From Acidobacteriaceae bacterium (GTDB lineage: Bacteria; Acidobacteriota; Terriglobia; Terriglobales; Acidobacteriaceae): a stretch of 64,000 bases of DNA. Shown here in pieces: positions 1 through 8,414 of the stretch. Both the position numbers and the translations under genes were made by a program. The notes below the pieces were generated by a model. The model searched no databases. It was not told the DNA's origin and saw nothing but the letters and a program-made list of their open reading frames with translations. Position 1 is the stretch's first letter. Each line of letters opens with the position of its first letter. The DNA lies in contig DASZBM010000002.1 of NCBI GenBank assembly GCA_035944135.1, forward strand, positions 1,116,001-1,180,000, in the 5' to 3' direction.

Positions 1-84
1 TCCGAGAGAGCGAGCGCCCTCATCGGCTTCTTCGGAAAGAACGGTGTTTCACGGCCCAAACCTTTTCGTGTTGCGGTTCTCTGA
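1..84 (+). CDS. possible C-terminal end of a truncated gene
   Basis: Frame 1 is open from the first base to a TGA at 82-84. It would encode the last 27 residues of a protein entering from the left, ending in RPKPFRVAVL. The stretch is too short to recognise and has no detectable domain, so it may be a chance open frame. The rest of the stretch before the lacI-type gene (85-294) shows no convincing gene. Confidence 0.25.
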   Translation, partial: SERASALIGFFGKNGVSRPKPFRVAVL

Positions 85-294
85 ACGGCTAGTTTTAGCA
101 CAACCTGCACTGGCCTCAATGTAATTTTTGCGTCATCGATCTCCGCGAAGGCGCCTGTCACCAACCGCATCAACCCACCCGCCGGGCCTAGGATCTTGGG
201 CCATACCCAGGTGCACACAGGTAGACGTCTAAGTTGTTTCTGCTGAAGATATTGCACCCCCACGGACGCCGGGAGGGATACACTACTTCCCGTC

Positions 295-1356
295 ATGCCG
301 AAAGAGAAATCCTCGCCCCCGCCCGGCGCGCGCGTGTCGCTGAAGATGCTCGCCGAGTACCTCGACCTCTCTCCGGCAACCGTCTCCTTTGTGCTGAACA
401 ACGCACCCAACCGCTCCATCCCGGAAGTCACGCGTGAGCGCGTCAAGGCTGCCGCCCGCAAGTTCGGCTACCGACCTAACCTCATTGCGCGCTCGCTCCG
501 CGGCACTAACACGTGCACAGTCGGCATCCTTCTTCCGGTCATCGGCGAGGGCTATCACGCGCAGGTTCTCTCCGGCGCCGCAGACGTCCTCATGCGCGAG
601 GGATACTTCTTCTTCACCGCTCACCACCGCCATCGCCCCGACCTTATCGCCGAGTACCCCCGCCTCCTGCACTCCCGCGGCGTCGAAGGCATCCTCGCCA
701 TCGACACCCGCCTCTCGGAACCGCCCGTGGCTCCAACGGTCTCCATCGCCTCCCACATGCCGCTTCCGGGAGTCTCGAACATCGTGCTCGACAGCACACG
801 CGCGGCGGAGCTCGCGCTTGGTCACCTGTTTCGGCTGGGTCATCGAAAGATTGCTTTCATGCGCGGCCAGGCGTTCAGCTCCGACTCCGACACCCGCTGG
901 CGTGCAACGGTGCAGGTCGCGCGGACGCTTGGCATCCGCGTGTCGTCCGATCTCACAATTCTTCTCGACAGGGACATGCAGTCTCCTGAGCTCGGCTACC
1001 CGGGCATTCAGCAACTGCTGATGCGGCGGCGCGACTTCACCGCCATTGTCTGCTTCAACGACATCTCCGCCATCGGCTGCATTCGCGCGCTGCACGATGG
1101 CGGCCTGCGCGTTCCCGAGGATGTGTCGGTCGTCGGCTTTGACGATATCCAATCGGCGAACTATCACGTTCCAAGCCTGACAACTATTCGCCAGCCGCTT
1201 CAATCGATGGGAGAGCTCGCCGCGACCACGCTGCTGAAAAAAATCGCACGCGAAGAGCAACCGGACATATTGCCCGTGCAACCGGAGCTCATCGTTCGCG
1301 AGTCGACCGCCCCCGTCGCGACATCCGCCTCAGGAGCCGGCAAACACAAGAAGTAA
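295..1356 (+). CDS. LacI family transcriptional regulator
   Basis: A 353-residue DNA-binding repressor of the LacI/GalR family. The N-terminal helix-turn-helix (about residues 14-60) reads VSLKMLAEYLDLSPATVSFV and includes the hinge-type sequence ANPNLIARSLRG-like region near residue 65. A periplasmic-binding-protein-like ligand domain follows (about 70-335), with the typical end motif VVGFDDI near residue 285. Length is normal for the family. The start follows a GGGAGGG stretch, although the spacing is long. It lies 102 bases upstream of a KduD-like dehydrogenase on the same strand, so it probably controls sugar-acid or uronate catabolism. That role is inferred from context; the effector cannot be read from sequence. 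Confidence 0.93.
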   Translation: MPKEKSSPPPGARVSLKMLAEYLDLSPATVSFVLNNAPNRSIPEVTRERVKAAARKFGYRPNLIARSLRGTNTCTVGILLPVIGEGYHAQVLSGAADVLMREGYFFFTAHHRHRPDLIAEYPRLLHSRGVEGILAIDTRLSEPPVAPTVSIASHMPLPGVSNIVLDSTRAAELALGHLFRLGHRKIAFMRGQAFSSDSDTRWRATVQVARTLGIRVSSDLTILLDRDMQSPELGYPGIQQLLMRRRDFTAIVCFNDISAIGCIRALHDGGLRVPEDVSVVGFDDIQSANYHVPSLTTIRQPLQSMGELAATTLLKKIAREEQPDILPVQPELIVRESTAPVATSASGAGKHKK

Positions 1357-1458
1357 ACGCGTGCGCGAAACAGACATGCACTGCGGCTTTGCCGTACTCT
1401 GTTGCTGACAATCAAAGGGAGAGCGATTCGCTTTCTCACGAGAACTCCCAGGAGATTC

Positions 1459-2238
1459 ATGTCCGCTTCAATTCTTGATCTCTTCCGCCTCGACGGCCGC
1501 GTCGCTCTCGTCACCGGCGCAGCGAGCGGGCTTGGCGCCGCGATCGCCGCTGCCTTCGCAGAGGCAGGAGCGCAGGTCGCCGTGCACGGAAACCGGCGCG
1601 CCGCTACCGACACCGCCCAGGCTATCGGCGCTTCGTCGGCCGCGTTCCAGGCAGACCTCGGCGATCCGGCGGGCGCGGAGAAGCTCTTCTCCGAGGTCAA
1701 GCAGCGTTTCGGCCGCGTCGACATTCTCGTCAACAACGCCGGCACCATTCACCGCGATGCAGCCGAGGACTTCAAGCTTGAAGACTGGCAGCGCGTTCTG
1801 CAGGTCAATCTCACCAGTGTGTTTCAGCTCTCGCAACTCGTGGGCCGCGATCTTCTTGCGCGCAAGTCCGGTGGCCGCAGCTCCGGGGGCAAGATCATCA
1901 ACATAGCTTCGCTTCTCAGCTTTCAGGGCGGCATTCGCGTTCCCGCCTATGCCGCGTCGAAGGGTGGCGTCGCGCAGCTGACCAAGGCGTTGGCGAATGA
2001 GTGGGCTGCACACGATATTCAGGTCAACGCCATCGCGCCGGGGTACTTTGCAACGACCAACACCGAAGCCCTGCAGGCTGATCCCGTACGAAGCCGTCAG
2101 ATCCTGGAAAGAATCCCTGCAGGCCGATGGGGCCTGCCTCAGGATCTGTCCGGCGCGGCCCTGTTCCTCGCTTCCCCAGCAAGCAACTACGTCACCGGCA
2201 CGGTTCTCACAGTCGACGGCGGCTGGATGAGCCGCTAG
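1459..2238 (+). CDS. kduD: SDR family oxidoreductase, KduD-like (2-deoxy-D-gluconate 3-dehydrogenase type)
   Basis: A 259-residue classical short-chain dehydrogenase. The NAD(P) motif TGAASGLG is at about residues 19-26, NNAG at 92-95, and the catalytic Ser151, Tyr164 and Lys168 are present (YAASK). The N-terminal LFRLDGRVALVTGAASGLG and C-terminal VTGTVLTVDGGW follow the KduD/gluconate 5-dehydrogenase pattern; KduD reduces or oxidises 2,5-diketo-3-deoxygluconate in pectin-uronate degradation. An in-frame ATG at 1402 exists, but the start at 1459 has an AGGAG-type site just upstream and gives the family length. The preceding LacI regulator is a likely controller. Exact substrate is uncertain, because gluconate 5-dehydrogenases look very similar. 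Confidence 0.8.
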   Translation: MSASILDLFRLDGRVALVTGAASGLGAAIAAAFAEAGAQVAVHGNRRAATDTAQAIGASSAAFQADLGDPAGAEKLFSEVKQRFGRVDILVNNAGTIHRDAAEDFKLEDWQRVLQVNLTSVFQLSQLVGRDLLARKSGGRSSGGKIINIASLLSFQGGIRVPAYAASKGGVAQLTKALANEWAAHDIQVNAIAPGYFATTNTEALQADPVRSRQILERIPAGRWGLPQDLSGAALFLASPASNYVTGTVLTVDGGWMSR

Positions 2239-2354
2239 CACCCGAAGCTACCGCCCTCCACGTTCGGCACCTGTTACCCGATGGTGCCATTGGAATCCCT
2301 TGTCGGGCCGACCCATACTTTTCCTGCGGGCAACTGTCTCGCAAGGAGAGGCCG

Positions 2355-2585
2355 ATGGCGGCGAGGGATCAGGGATTTCAGGATTTCGTTCTGCTTCTGC
2401 CCACCCCTTTGCGCGCTCGCGCAGAAGAGATGGCCTCGCGTGAATCGCTCTCTCTGAATCTGTTCATCCTGATGGCAATCGCCGAGAAGCTGCAGCGCAC
2501 GCAGCTCCAGCATTGCCTGGGGATCAGTGAACGCGACGAGCTGTTGGTCGAAAGAAGCTCGTCCGGCAATCCGCTGATTCACTAA
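2355..2585 (+). CDS. small ribbon-helix-helix-like protein (HicB-type antitoxin fold)
   Basis: A 76-residue protein preceded by a good AAGGAGAG ribosome site seven bases before the ATG. The central segment, RARAEEMASRESLSLNLFIL followed by MAIAEKL, matches the pattern of Arc/CopG-type DNA-binding proteins annotated as HicB-family antitoxins (a beta strand, then a SLNxFI helix). Longer in-frame starts upstream lie in non-coding-looking sequence and were not used. No toxin gene is adjacent, so it may be an orphan regulator. Function is inferred only from the short motif. Confidence 0.55.
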   Translation: MAARDQGFQDFVLLLPTPLRARAEEMASRESLSLNLFILMAIAEKLQRTQLQHCLGISERDELLVERSSSGNPLIH

Positions 2586-2950
2586 ATCCCCTGCGTTTCC
2601 CGCTGGATACAGCGATTCCTCACCTCTGAATTTTGCGCGCAGATCGCATCGCGCGTGCGCGCGCCTGACCATCAAACGACTTGTCTGTCATCGGCTCGCG
2701 CGGCCAAGTGGAAGATTCTTCAACACTACTGTGCAGAACATTTCATGGTCACCTTAAAAGTGGTGACCCAAGTACCACAATCCACAAAACAACCGTTGGG
2801 CAACCTATGCGCTCCAACATGAGTGAGCAATGCAAACGTAGTTGGAGGCCAGCAGCACGATTTCGCTGGTCGCCGTTCCTGGGGAGGGTTTGCAGCTCAT
2901 TGGTGGCAGCACCTACAGGCACTTCGCTGGAGGCGGAGTCGAGGAGGACT
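2586..2950. other. gene-free leader upstream of the PEP-CTERM gene
   Basis: This 365-base stretch contains no credible gene. Its base composition is more A/T-rich than the flanks from about 2700 to 2850. It carries a perfect inverted repeat at 2747-2768 and ends in a strong GAGGAGGA ribosome site immediately before the ATG at 2951. It probably holds the promoter and control region of the PEP-CTERM protein gene. Confidence 0.6.
2747..2768. promoter_or_regulatory. perfect inverted repeat, candidate operator
   Basis: GGTCACC and GGTGACC are exact 7-base inverted arms separated by eight A/T-rich bases (ttaaaagt). The site lies about 180 bases upstream of the PEP-CTERM gene in its long untranslated leader. 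The symmetric shape suits a dimeric regulator, but no regulator is assigned. A weak RNA hairpin is the alternative. Confidence 0.4.
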
Positions 2951-3634
2951 ATGAAAAATACGTTTTGGGTTTTAGCCCTTGGAGCTGCGTTTGCAGCTTC
3001 AGCAACAATGGCAAAGGCAGACAGCATTATCAGTTCATCGCCAGTCAGCACGATCTCGGTGACTGGCTCTAACTTCCAGTTCAACCCCAACACCGGCATG
3101 CTCACGTTTGCGCCGAATGGGACGGGTGCCGGACTTGGGAACTACACGGTTGGCGGCGCGACTGGCACGTTCGCGACCTACTTCTCGAGCCCGAACCCGG
3201 TCACGTTCTTCCCGACGATGCCGCAGCCCGGCCCCTTCACGATTCCTCTCGGGGTCATGTCCACTCACACGCCTCCCGGTGGCTCTCTTGAAGTGCTGAG
3301 CACCACTGAGAACGGTGAGACTCTCACCTTTACCCTCACCTCCGAAGCCTGGTCGTATGGACCCGATCCTACCGGCCAGTACACGGAACTGATGTTGACC
3401 GGAACCGGTATCTTCAATCTGACCGGCGCAACCAATTACGTGCCTGAAGACGCTTCCTTCAACTTCACGGCGCAGCAGACCCCGGGTGGTTACACCGAAC
3501 TGGTGAGCTTCTCCGGTACCGGCACTGCTCTCGGCCCTGTGCCTGAGCCGAGCAGCCTTGCCCTGCTGGGAACCGGCCTGCTGGGTGCAGCAGCGTTCGC
3601 TCGCCGTCGGCTGAGCGCGCGCCTCTCCGCCTAA
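2951..3634 (+). CDS. PEP-CTERM sorting domain-containing secreted protein
   Basis: A 227-residue exported protein. It has a signal peptide (MKNTFWVLALGAAFAASATM, cleavage probably after AKA at about residue 23), a Gly/Thr/Ser/Pro-rich beta-type body without a recognised enzyme domain, and a C-terminal sorting signal. That signal is the motif VPEPSS at about residues 197-202, a hydrophobic helix LALLGTGLLGAAAF and the basic tail ARRRLSARLSA. Such tails are recognised by exosortases. A longer in-frame ORF from 2681 is rejected because the signal peptide and GAGGAGG site both fix the start at 2951. It is the only PEP-CTERM protein in the window, next to the exosortase locus, and a strong terminator follows. 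Confidence 0.93.
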   Translation: MKNTFWVLALGAAFAASATMAKADSIISSSPVSTISVTGSNFQFNPNTGMLTFAPNGTGAGLGNYTVGGATGTFATYFSSPNPVTFFPTMPQPGPFTIPLGVMSTHTPPGGSLEVLSTTENGETLTFTLTSEAWSYGPDPTGQYTELMLTGTGIFNLTGATNYVPEDASFNFTAQQTPGGYTELVSFSGTGTALGPVPEPSSLALLGTGLLGAAAFARRRLSARLSA

Positions 3635-3656
3635 CCTTCACTCCGTTATCCAACTC

Positions 3657-3690
3657 AAAGCAGGGAGCCCATTCGGGCTCCCTGCTTTTC
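3657..3690 (+). terminator. rho-independent terminator after the PEP-CTERM gene
   Basis: AGCAGGGAGCCC pairs exactly with GGGCTCCCTGCT around an ATTC loop, followed by TTTTC. It lies 23 bases after the stop codon. The stem can be extended by the flanking A and T runs. Confidence 0.9.
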
Positions 3691-3741
3691 TATGCTCCCA
3701 ACAATTGTCCCTGCTCAAAACCGCCTTGGTAGGATGAGTCG

Positions 3742-3990
3742 ATGAGATCCGATTCATCCAAGTTGACGCCAGCTCGCACTCCCGCCTTGCGCGCTCTCAT
3801 CGAGATCGTCTTCATCATGTTTCTCTTCTACTCAAATCTGCTGATGGGGGAATTCAATCGCTCCGCTGGACGGGGCAAAACCCTATACGTTGCTTTGCAG
3901 GACATCATCACTCCCGCCAACTTCGCCATCGGCCTAGCAGCTTCACTGGCGGGATACGTCACGTTCGAGTTCCTTCGCAGGAGGCTTTGA
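3742..3990 (+). CDS. small two-helix membrane protein of unknown function
   Basis: An 82-residue protein with two predicted membrane segments: about residues 19-36 (ALIEIVFIMFLFYSNLL) and 55-75 (ANFAIGLAASLAGYVTF). It ends in a basic tail FLRRRL. No family was recognised. It sits between the terminator of the PEP-CTERM gene and the convergent TPR gene of the exosortase operon, and so may be part of that locus, but nothing in the sequence proves it. The ATG at 3742 is preceded by a weak GGATGAG site. Confidence 0.6.
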   Translation: MRSDSSKLTPARTPALRALIEIVFIMFLFYSNLLMGEFNRSAGRGKTLYVALQDIITPANFAIGLAASLAGYVTFEFLRRRL

Positions 3991-4042
3991 GTCTCAATTG
4001 GTCTGATTCCGGGCTATATCAATTCGCGGTTCTCCATCCAGC

Positions 4043-4077
4043 AAAAATGCCACGCAGAGAGATTCCTCTGCGTGGCA
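4043..4077 (-). terminator. rho-independent terminator of the exosortase/TPR operon
   Basis: Read on the minus strand, TGCCACGCAGAG pairs exactly with CTCTGCGTGGCA around a six-base loop and is followed by TTTTTGC. It lies 21 bases after the stop of the TPR gene. The run of A on the plus strand sits only on this side, so it serves the minus-strand transcript. Confidence 0.88.
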
Positions 4078-4097
4078 CCGTTGCTTTGCTGTAGTGA

Positions 4098-6401
4098 CTA
4101 GAGTGTGCCGAGCGCTTTCGTAGCGTCGGTGCTGGTCTGCGTCCCAGGAGCGAGACTGACCGCCTTCTTTAGGTGATCGGCTGCGTCTGTCTTCTTCCCC
4201 ATCTTGCTGTACACCATGCCGAGGTGATACTGGATCGAGGCATCGTTGGGGTTCGTCTTGGCCGCATCCTCGAGCAGCGTGCGCGCCGATTCGTAGATGC
4301 CCTTGTGATAGTAGGCCCACGCGAGCGTATCGGCCGTACTCGGCGAGTGCGGCATCGTACGGCGTGCCGACTGTGCCAGCGAGAGCGCCACATCCACGTC
4401 CTCATTGTTCGACAGCATGAGGTAGGCAAGATTGTTCTGCGCGGTCGCGTTGTCCGGCTGAATCACGAGGGCCTTCTTGTAGTCGTCCTCTGCGCCACTC
4501 TTGTTGCCGCGGCCTTCCTCGAGCGTGCCCAGGATGATCTCCCCGCGCGGATCGTTCGGGTGCGCGCCGTTCCACTGCTGCCACTTCACGATCGCTGCAC
4601 TCGAGTTCCCGGACGCGGTCGTCGCACGCGTGTACGCCATCACCGCATCGCCGTCGGAGGGATTCAACTGCATCGCCTTCTGCGAGGAGTTCACCGCCCC
4701 ATTCACGTCCTTGGTCGCAAGCTGCAGGTCGGAAAGCTGGTCATACAAAGCGCTGTTGTTCGGACTCTTTGTGATCTCCTGCTGAACCAGGGCAAGAGCC
4801 TTGTCCGGCTGGTGCTGCAACATGTAGTAGGTTTCGAGCAACTGCAGCGCCGGCAACTGATTCGGATTGGCATCGAGCGCCTGCTGAGCAAGCTGGACAC
4901 CTTCCGGATTGCGCTTCTCGCGGAAACGCATCTCCGCAAGAGCCACCAGCGCCGCGGAGTCCTTGGGGTTCTTCTGGATTGCGCTCTGCAGGTCCGCGTC
5001 AGCCTTCTCCGGCTGGTTCTCCGCCGCCTCGGCCACACCGCGCCACAGGTACCCCTCAGAGGAGTTCGGGAAGCGCGTGATCATCGTGTTCGCAACCTGT
5101 TCCAGGAGTGCGTTGTCATGCGTCTGCGCGGCGAGCTGGGCGAGATCCTGCTGTGCCCGGAAGTTGTTGGGTTGCGCCTGCGTCACGGTGCGAAGGTTCT
5201 CCTCGGCTCCGGGAAGATCACCCTTTACTCTGTCGGTCTGCGCCAGCCAGTACTTCAGAACCAGATTGTCCGGCGAATTTTTGACCGCATTCTGCAGGAG
5301 CGTGAGCGCGTCATTCGCCTTGCCGGAGCGCAGCAGCAACATGCCGGTCATGGCCTGCACCTGCGGATCGGCGGCGGTGCTCTTGTTCTTGTTCAGATCA
5401 TCGACGATCTGCTGCACCTTGGCGAAGTTCCCCTGATCGACCAGGATCTCCGCGTACACCATCTTGATGGGCACGCTCTTTGGATATTTGTTGACGAGCT
5501 GCTCATACGTGCCGGGCGCCCGATCAAACTGCCCGGTCTGGCGATAGAAATTGAAAAGGAGCGAAGCGCCTTCCGTGGTGTCATGCAGATTGTCCGTGGC
5601 CTGCATCAAGGTGGACTCAGCCTTCGGCTTGTCACCGTGCTGGAAGTACAGGGCTGCAAGCATCATCCAGGCACGAACGTTTTTTGGCTCGATCTGCGTC
5701 GCAGACTGGGCTTCAGCCTCGGCGCCCGCCGTGTCACCTTTCTTTTCGAGCATGCTGGCGAGCAGCAGGTGAGCCGCCCCGTTCTTCGGATCGAGCTTAA
5801 CTGCCTCCCGCACCTGCTCTTCGCCGTTGTTGGCCGTCGAAGGATCGGTACCCTGGATGAGACCGAGCTGGGCGTGGAAGCCGGCGCGGTTAGGAGCGTA
5901 GGTCAGCGCCTGCTGAATATCTTTGAGCGCCTCTGGATGATCGTTGTTCGCCATCGCGATGGCTGATTTGAGGCCCCACGCATCGGCGTTCTTCGGGTCG
6001 ATCGCGAGGATCGCATTCGCCTGCTCAAGAGACTTCGGGTAAGCGTGACCGGCGAGATAAATCTGGCCGAGTTCCAGGCGCGCATCAACATTCTTCGGAT
6101 CGAGATCGACCGTCCGGCGGAGCTCCGCGTACGCACCCATCGGCGAGCCGGTCTTCAGATACGCCTTCGCGAGTTCGAAGTGCGCGTCGGCATAGTGAGG
6201 ATCGATCTTGATGGCGTTCGAGAACTGAATGATCGCTTCCTTGTCCTTGCCCTGCGCCTCATAGGCCTTTCCGCTGTTCAGGTATTTCACTTTGCGGACG
6301 TTCGGGTTGCGCGTGCATCCCTGCGTAAGCACGGCGAGTACGGTTACACAGGCAAGAGCCGCAATACGGCCCATACGGTGAGAGTGCGAGTTCTTCATCA
6401 A
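4098..6401 (-). CDS. TPR-repeat lipoprotein, PrsT-like, exosortase-associated
   Basis: A 767-residue exported protein made almost entirely of tetratricopeptide repeats from about residue 35 to the end. Repeat landmarks include YADAHFELAKAYLKTG, IDPKNADAWGLKSAIAMANN and NATAQNNLAYLMLSNNED. The N-terminus is a signal sequence with a weak lipobox ending LTQGC at about residue 29. TPR proteins of this kind (PrsT) accompany exosortase loci and are thought to scaffold exopolysaccharide or PEP-CTERM export in the periplasm. A GGAAGGAAC ribosome site precedes the start. It is the last gene of the minus-strand operon, 145 bases after epsI, and ends at a strong terminator. Confidence 0.85.
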   Translation of the reverse strand: MMKNSHSHRMGRIAALACVTVLAVLTQGCTRNPNVRKVKYLNSGKAYEAQGKDKEAIIQFSNAIKIDPHYADAHFELAKAYLKTGSPMGAYAELRRTVDLDPKNVDARLELGQIYLAGHAYPKSLEQANAILAIDPKNADAWGLKSAIAMANNDHPEALKDIQQALTYAPNRAGFHAQLGLIQGTDPSTANNGEEQVREAVKLDPKNGAAHLLLASMLEKKGDTAGAEAEAQSATQIEPKNVRAWMMLAALYFQHGDKPKAESTLMQATDNLHDTTEGASLLFNFYRQTGQFDRAPGTYEQLVNKYPKSVPIKMVYAEILVDQGNFAKVQQIVDDLNKNKSTAADPQVQAMTGMLLLRSGKANDALTLLQNAVKNSPDNLVLKYWLAQTDRVKGDLPGAEENLRTVTQAQPNNFRAQQDLAQLAAQTHDNALLEQVANTMITRFPNSSEGYLWRGVAEAAENQPEKADADLQSAIQKNPKDSAALVALAEMRFREKRNPEGVQLAQQALDANPNQLPALQLLETYYMLQHQPDKALALVQQEITKSPNNSALYDQLSDLQLATKDVNGAVNSSQKAMQLNPSDGDAVMAYTRATTASGNSSAAIVKWQQWNGAHPNDPRGEIILGTLEEGRGNKSGAEDDYKKALVIQPDNATAQNNLAYLMLSNNEDVDVALSLAQSARRTMPHSPSTADTLAWAYYHKGIYESARTLLEDAAKTNPNDASIQYHLGMVYSKMGKKTDAADHLKKAVSLAPGTQTSTDATKALGTL

Positions 6402-6546
6402 AGTTCCTTCCCAAAGCGGCTGCCAGAGCCGGCGACGTCATGCTCAACGCAAACGAACAACAACCTGATAGCTGAAAACTGTGCCGCTTCAGAATCCGAA
6501 GATCCCGCGCGCGCGCCAGCCGAACATAAGAAATTCACGTACACGA

Positions 6547-7203
6547 TTAATTTGGAATGAAGCGGGGCAGCAGTGGAGTCACCTGGTTGGCAAATTGAAT
6601 CGCGCGTTGCTGCGCCGAGTCGAGAGCCTCGTTCTGTCCCACCGGTGTGACGATGCGCACGAGAGCGCCGTCGGTGCGGTTCCAGCGGATCGCATCCAGC
6701 ATCATGTAGGCCTTCGCCTTGTAGTCGCTGGCCACGCTGCGGCCGTGTGCGAGATACCAGTACAGCACTACCTGCTTCTGGCCGGCGTTCCCGATCAGGT
6801 ACTCGCCGACCGGGTACGGGTGTCCGTCCGCCGTCGGCAGATTGATCACCTTGGAGGATAGAAACGCCCATCCTGCGCCCGGCAGGCAATTCTGCGGAGA
6901 GTGAATCGACTGCCCCGACCGCTGCGTCGGGAAGTAGCCAATGAAAAGCGATACCGGGGCGTTAAGCCGCTGCTGCACCGGATCCGGGTTTGAATAGACA
7001 CGATTGAGGAAGCGGCCGTCGCCGAGCACGGCCAGCGTCTCGCTGTCCAGCGGATAATCCTGCGAGATCAAGCCATCGATGTTCTGAGGCAGGAGCGTCA
7101 GGGGAGGCGTGGGCGGAACGTGATCCACGTCGCCGCGCAGCTTCAGCGTCGTGAGGCAGCCGGCGAGAAGAATAAGGACCACCCAGAACTTTGCAGATCT
7201 CAT
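6547..7203 (-). CDS. epsI: EpsI-family exosortase-associated protein
   Basis: A 218-residue protein with one N-terminal membrane anchor (VVLILLAGCLTTL), predicted to face the periplasm. The diagnostic EpsI sequence HSPQNCLPGAGW is at about residues 101-112, followed by PVGEYLIGNAGQKQVVLYWY and the R-x-Y-x-K region. In many XrtA proteins this domain is fused to the exosortase; here it is separate. Its ATG overlaps the exosortase stop by four bases (ATGA), showing translational coupling. Its biochemical role is not established, but it is a consistent partner of exosortases in polysaccharide loci. Confidence 0.9.
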   Translation of the reverse strand: MRSAKFWVVLILLAGCLTTLKLRGDVDHVPPTPPLTLLPQNIDGLISQDYPLDSETLAVLGDGRFLNRVYSNPDPVQQRLNAPVSLFIGYFPTQRSGQSIHSPQNCLPGAGWAFLSSKVINLPTADGHPYPVGEYLIGNAGQKQVVLYWYLAHGRSVASDYKAKAYMMLDAIRWNRTDGALVRIVTPVGQNEALDSAQQRAIQFANQVTPLLPRFIPN

Positions 7204-8117
7204 CGGCGCCCTCCCCGCAGCCTTGCCTGCAGATTCATCGCAGTGTGAAGCACGTAGAGCAGCACCAGCGATACAACAAAGATGAGCCAGCCGGAGAACT
7301 CATGGAAGAATCCAAGCGCCTTGTCCGGGTCCCAGTACTGTACGGCGAGCCCCGTGCCCACAATGCGTGCTCCGTTGGCGAGCACCGCAATCGGCAGCGC
7401 CGCGAGCGCCAGGATTACCCGTCGCGTCGTGCTCGGCTCCAGGAAATAGCCATAAAAGATGGCCGCCGTGAACAGGCTCATCAGCGAACGGATACCGCTG
7501 CAGGCCTCGGCCACCTCAAGCGGCATCGATGGCAACTGAATAATGTTGCCGTCGCGCAGCACCGGAACCCCGAAGAGCGGAAGCACAGCCGCGGCAACCT
7601 TCGAGGCGAAGATCTGCAGGGGAAACGTGATCTGGTTATAGATAACCTTCGGAAGCGGGATCGCCAGCAGCAGGACCAGCACCGGAAAGCGCAGTTCGCG
7701 GAGCATGTCCCGGCCGGCCATCATCCATATCAGCCCTGCCAGCAGCATCACCATCGAGACACGCGCCAGAAACAGCTCGGCACCGTACACACCCAGAAGC
7801 AGCGTGATGATGGCAAGGAGGACCAGCGGCAGACCCGCCCAGCTCTGTCTCACCGGGGTGTTTTTCAGCGTTTCCCGTTTCGTCCATATCAGATACGCCG
7901 AAAACAGCGGAACGAGAAACCCGTGTGAAAAGTCCGGGTCGAGATACCAGTTTTCAACGAGCTTGATCGAGATGCCCCAGTAGATCGCCACGACGATGGC
8001 AGCCAGGAGTAGCGCTGGCAGCCAGCGCTGCCAGGTTGAACGCACAGGAACCACCTCGCGCTCTTGGCCCGAGGGAGCCACAGGGGCGGGCTGGATAACC
8101 GGTTGTGTGACCATCAT
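7200..8117 (-). CDS. exosortase (PEP-CTERM processing transpeptidase)
   Basis: A polytopic inner-membrane cysteine transpeptidase with about eight membrane helices. Counting from the chosen start, the conserved catalytic residues are Cys206 (EACSGIRS), Arg251 (NGARI) and His272 (FHEFSGW). The early hallmark DPDFSHGFLVPL is at about 60-71. It should cleave PEP-CTERM tails such as that of the protein at 2951 and attach the product to a surface partner. An in-frame start at 8195 would add 26 residues without membrane or conserved character. The start at 8117 has an AGAGGA site upstream and is preferred, with 8114 as an alternative. It is first in the minus operon. Confidence 0.92.
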   Translation of the reverse strand: MMVTQPVIQPAPVAPSGQEREVVPVRSTWQRWLPALLLAAIVVAIYWGISIKLVENWYLDPDFSHGFLVPLFSAYLIWTKRETLKNTPVRQSWAGLPLVLLAIITLLLGVYGAELFLARVSMVMLLAGLIWMMAGRDMLRELRFPVLVLLLAIPLPKVIYNQITFPLQIFASKVAAAVLPLFGVPVLRDGNIIQLPSMPLEVAEACSGIRSLMSLFTAAIFYGYFLEPSTTRRVILALAALPIAVLANGARIVGTGLAVQYWDPDKALGFFHEFSGWLIFVVSLVLLYVLHTAMNLQARLRGGRR

Positions 8118-8245
8118 GGGGTCCAGGATCCTCTGAGATGACGTGAGCAATTTGCCTGCCGTTTCAGACTGGCGCCCAATCCTCCCATGCACCATAGCCT
8201 AATGCACTCCAGCCTCTCAAGATTGAGAATCTTCTTGCACAAGAG

Positions 8246-8262
8246 TGGCAAACAATTTCCCA
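8246..8262 (-). promoter_or_regulatory. candidate sigma-54 (-24/-12) promoter for the exosortase operon
   Basis: On the minus strand the sequence is TGGGAAATTGTTTGCCA. GG and GC are exactly ten bases apart, the -12 core TTGC is perfect, and the -24 element keeps TGG-A. Transcription would begin roughly 12 bases downstream. Short motifs of this quality can occur by chance. Confidence 0.4.
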
Positions 8263-8414
8263 CATAAGGACCGTTTGATCGGGGCGATACTATTAGTTCT
8301 GCGTATCTTCACGATCTAGTTACGTCAACTTACCCCGGAAATGAGCGGTGCGGGCCCACAATTCGGGCTGGAAAGCGACTCCTCGACAGGTTTCGGGCCA
8401 CCTTCCATAGGAAT

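Noticed and set aside
2880-2894. Possible sigma-54 element upstream of the PEP-CTERM gene
   Set aside because: GG and GC are nine, not ten, bases apart; another candidate near 2797 has the same wrong spacing.
4173-5966. Long plus-strand ORF (597 codons) across the TPR gene
   Set aside because: It is the antisense frame of a clear TPR lipoprotein gene; it has no ribosome site and a His/Arg/Leu-rich composition typical of GC-rich shadow frames.
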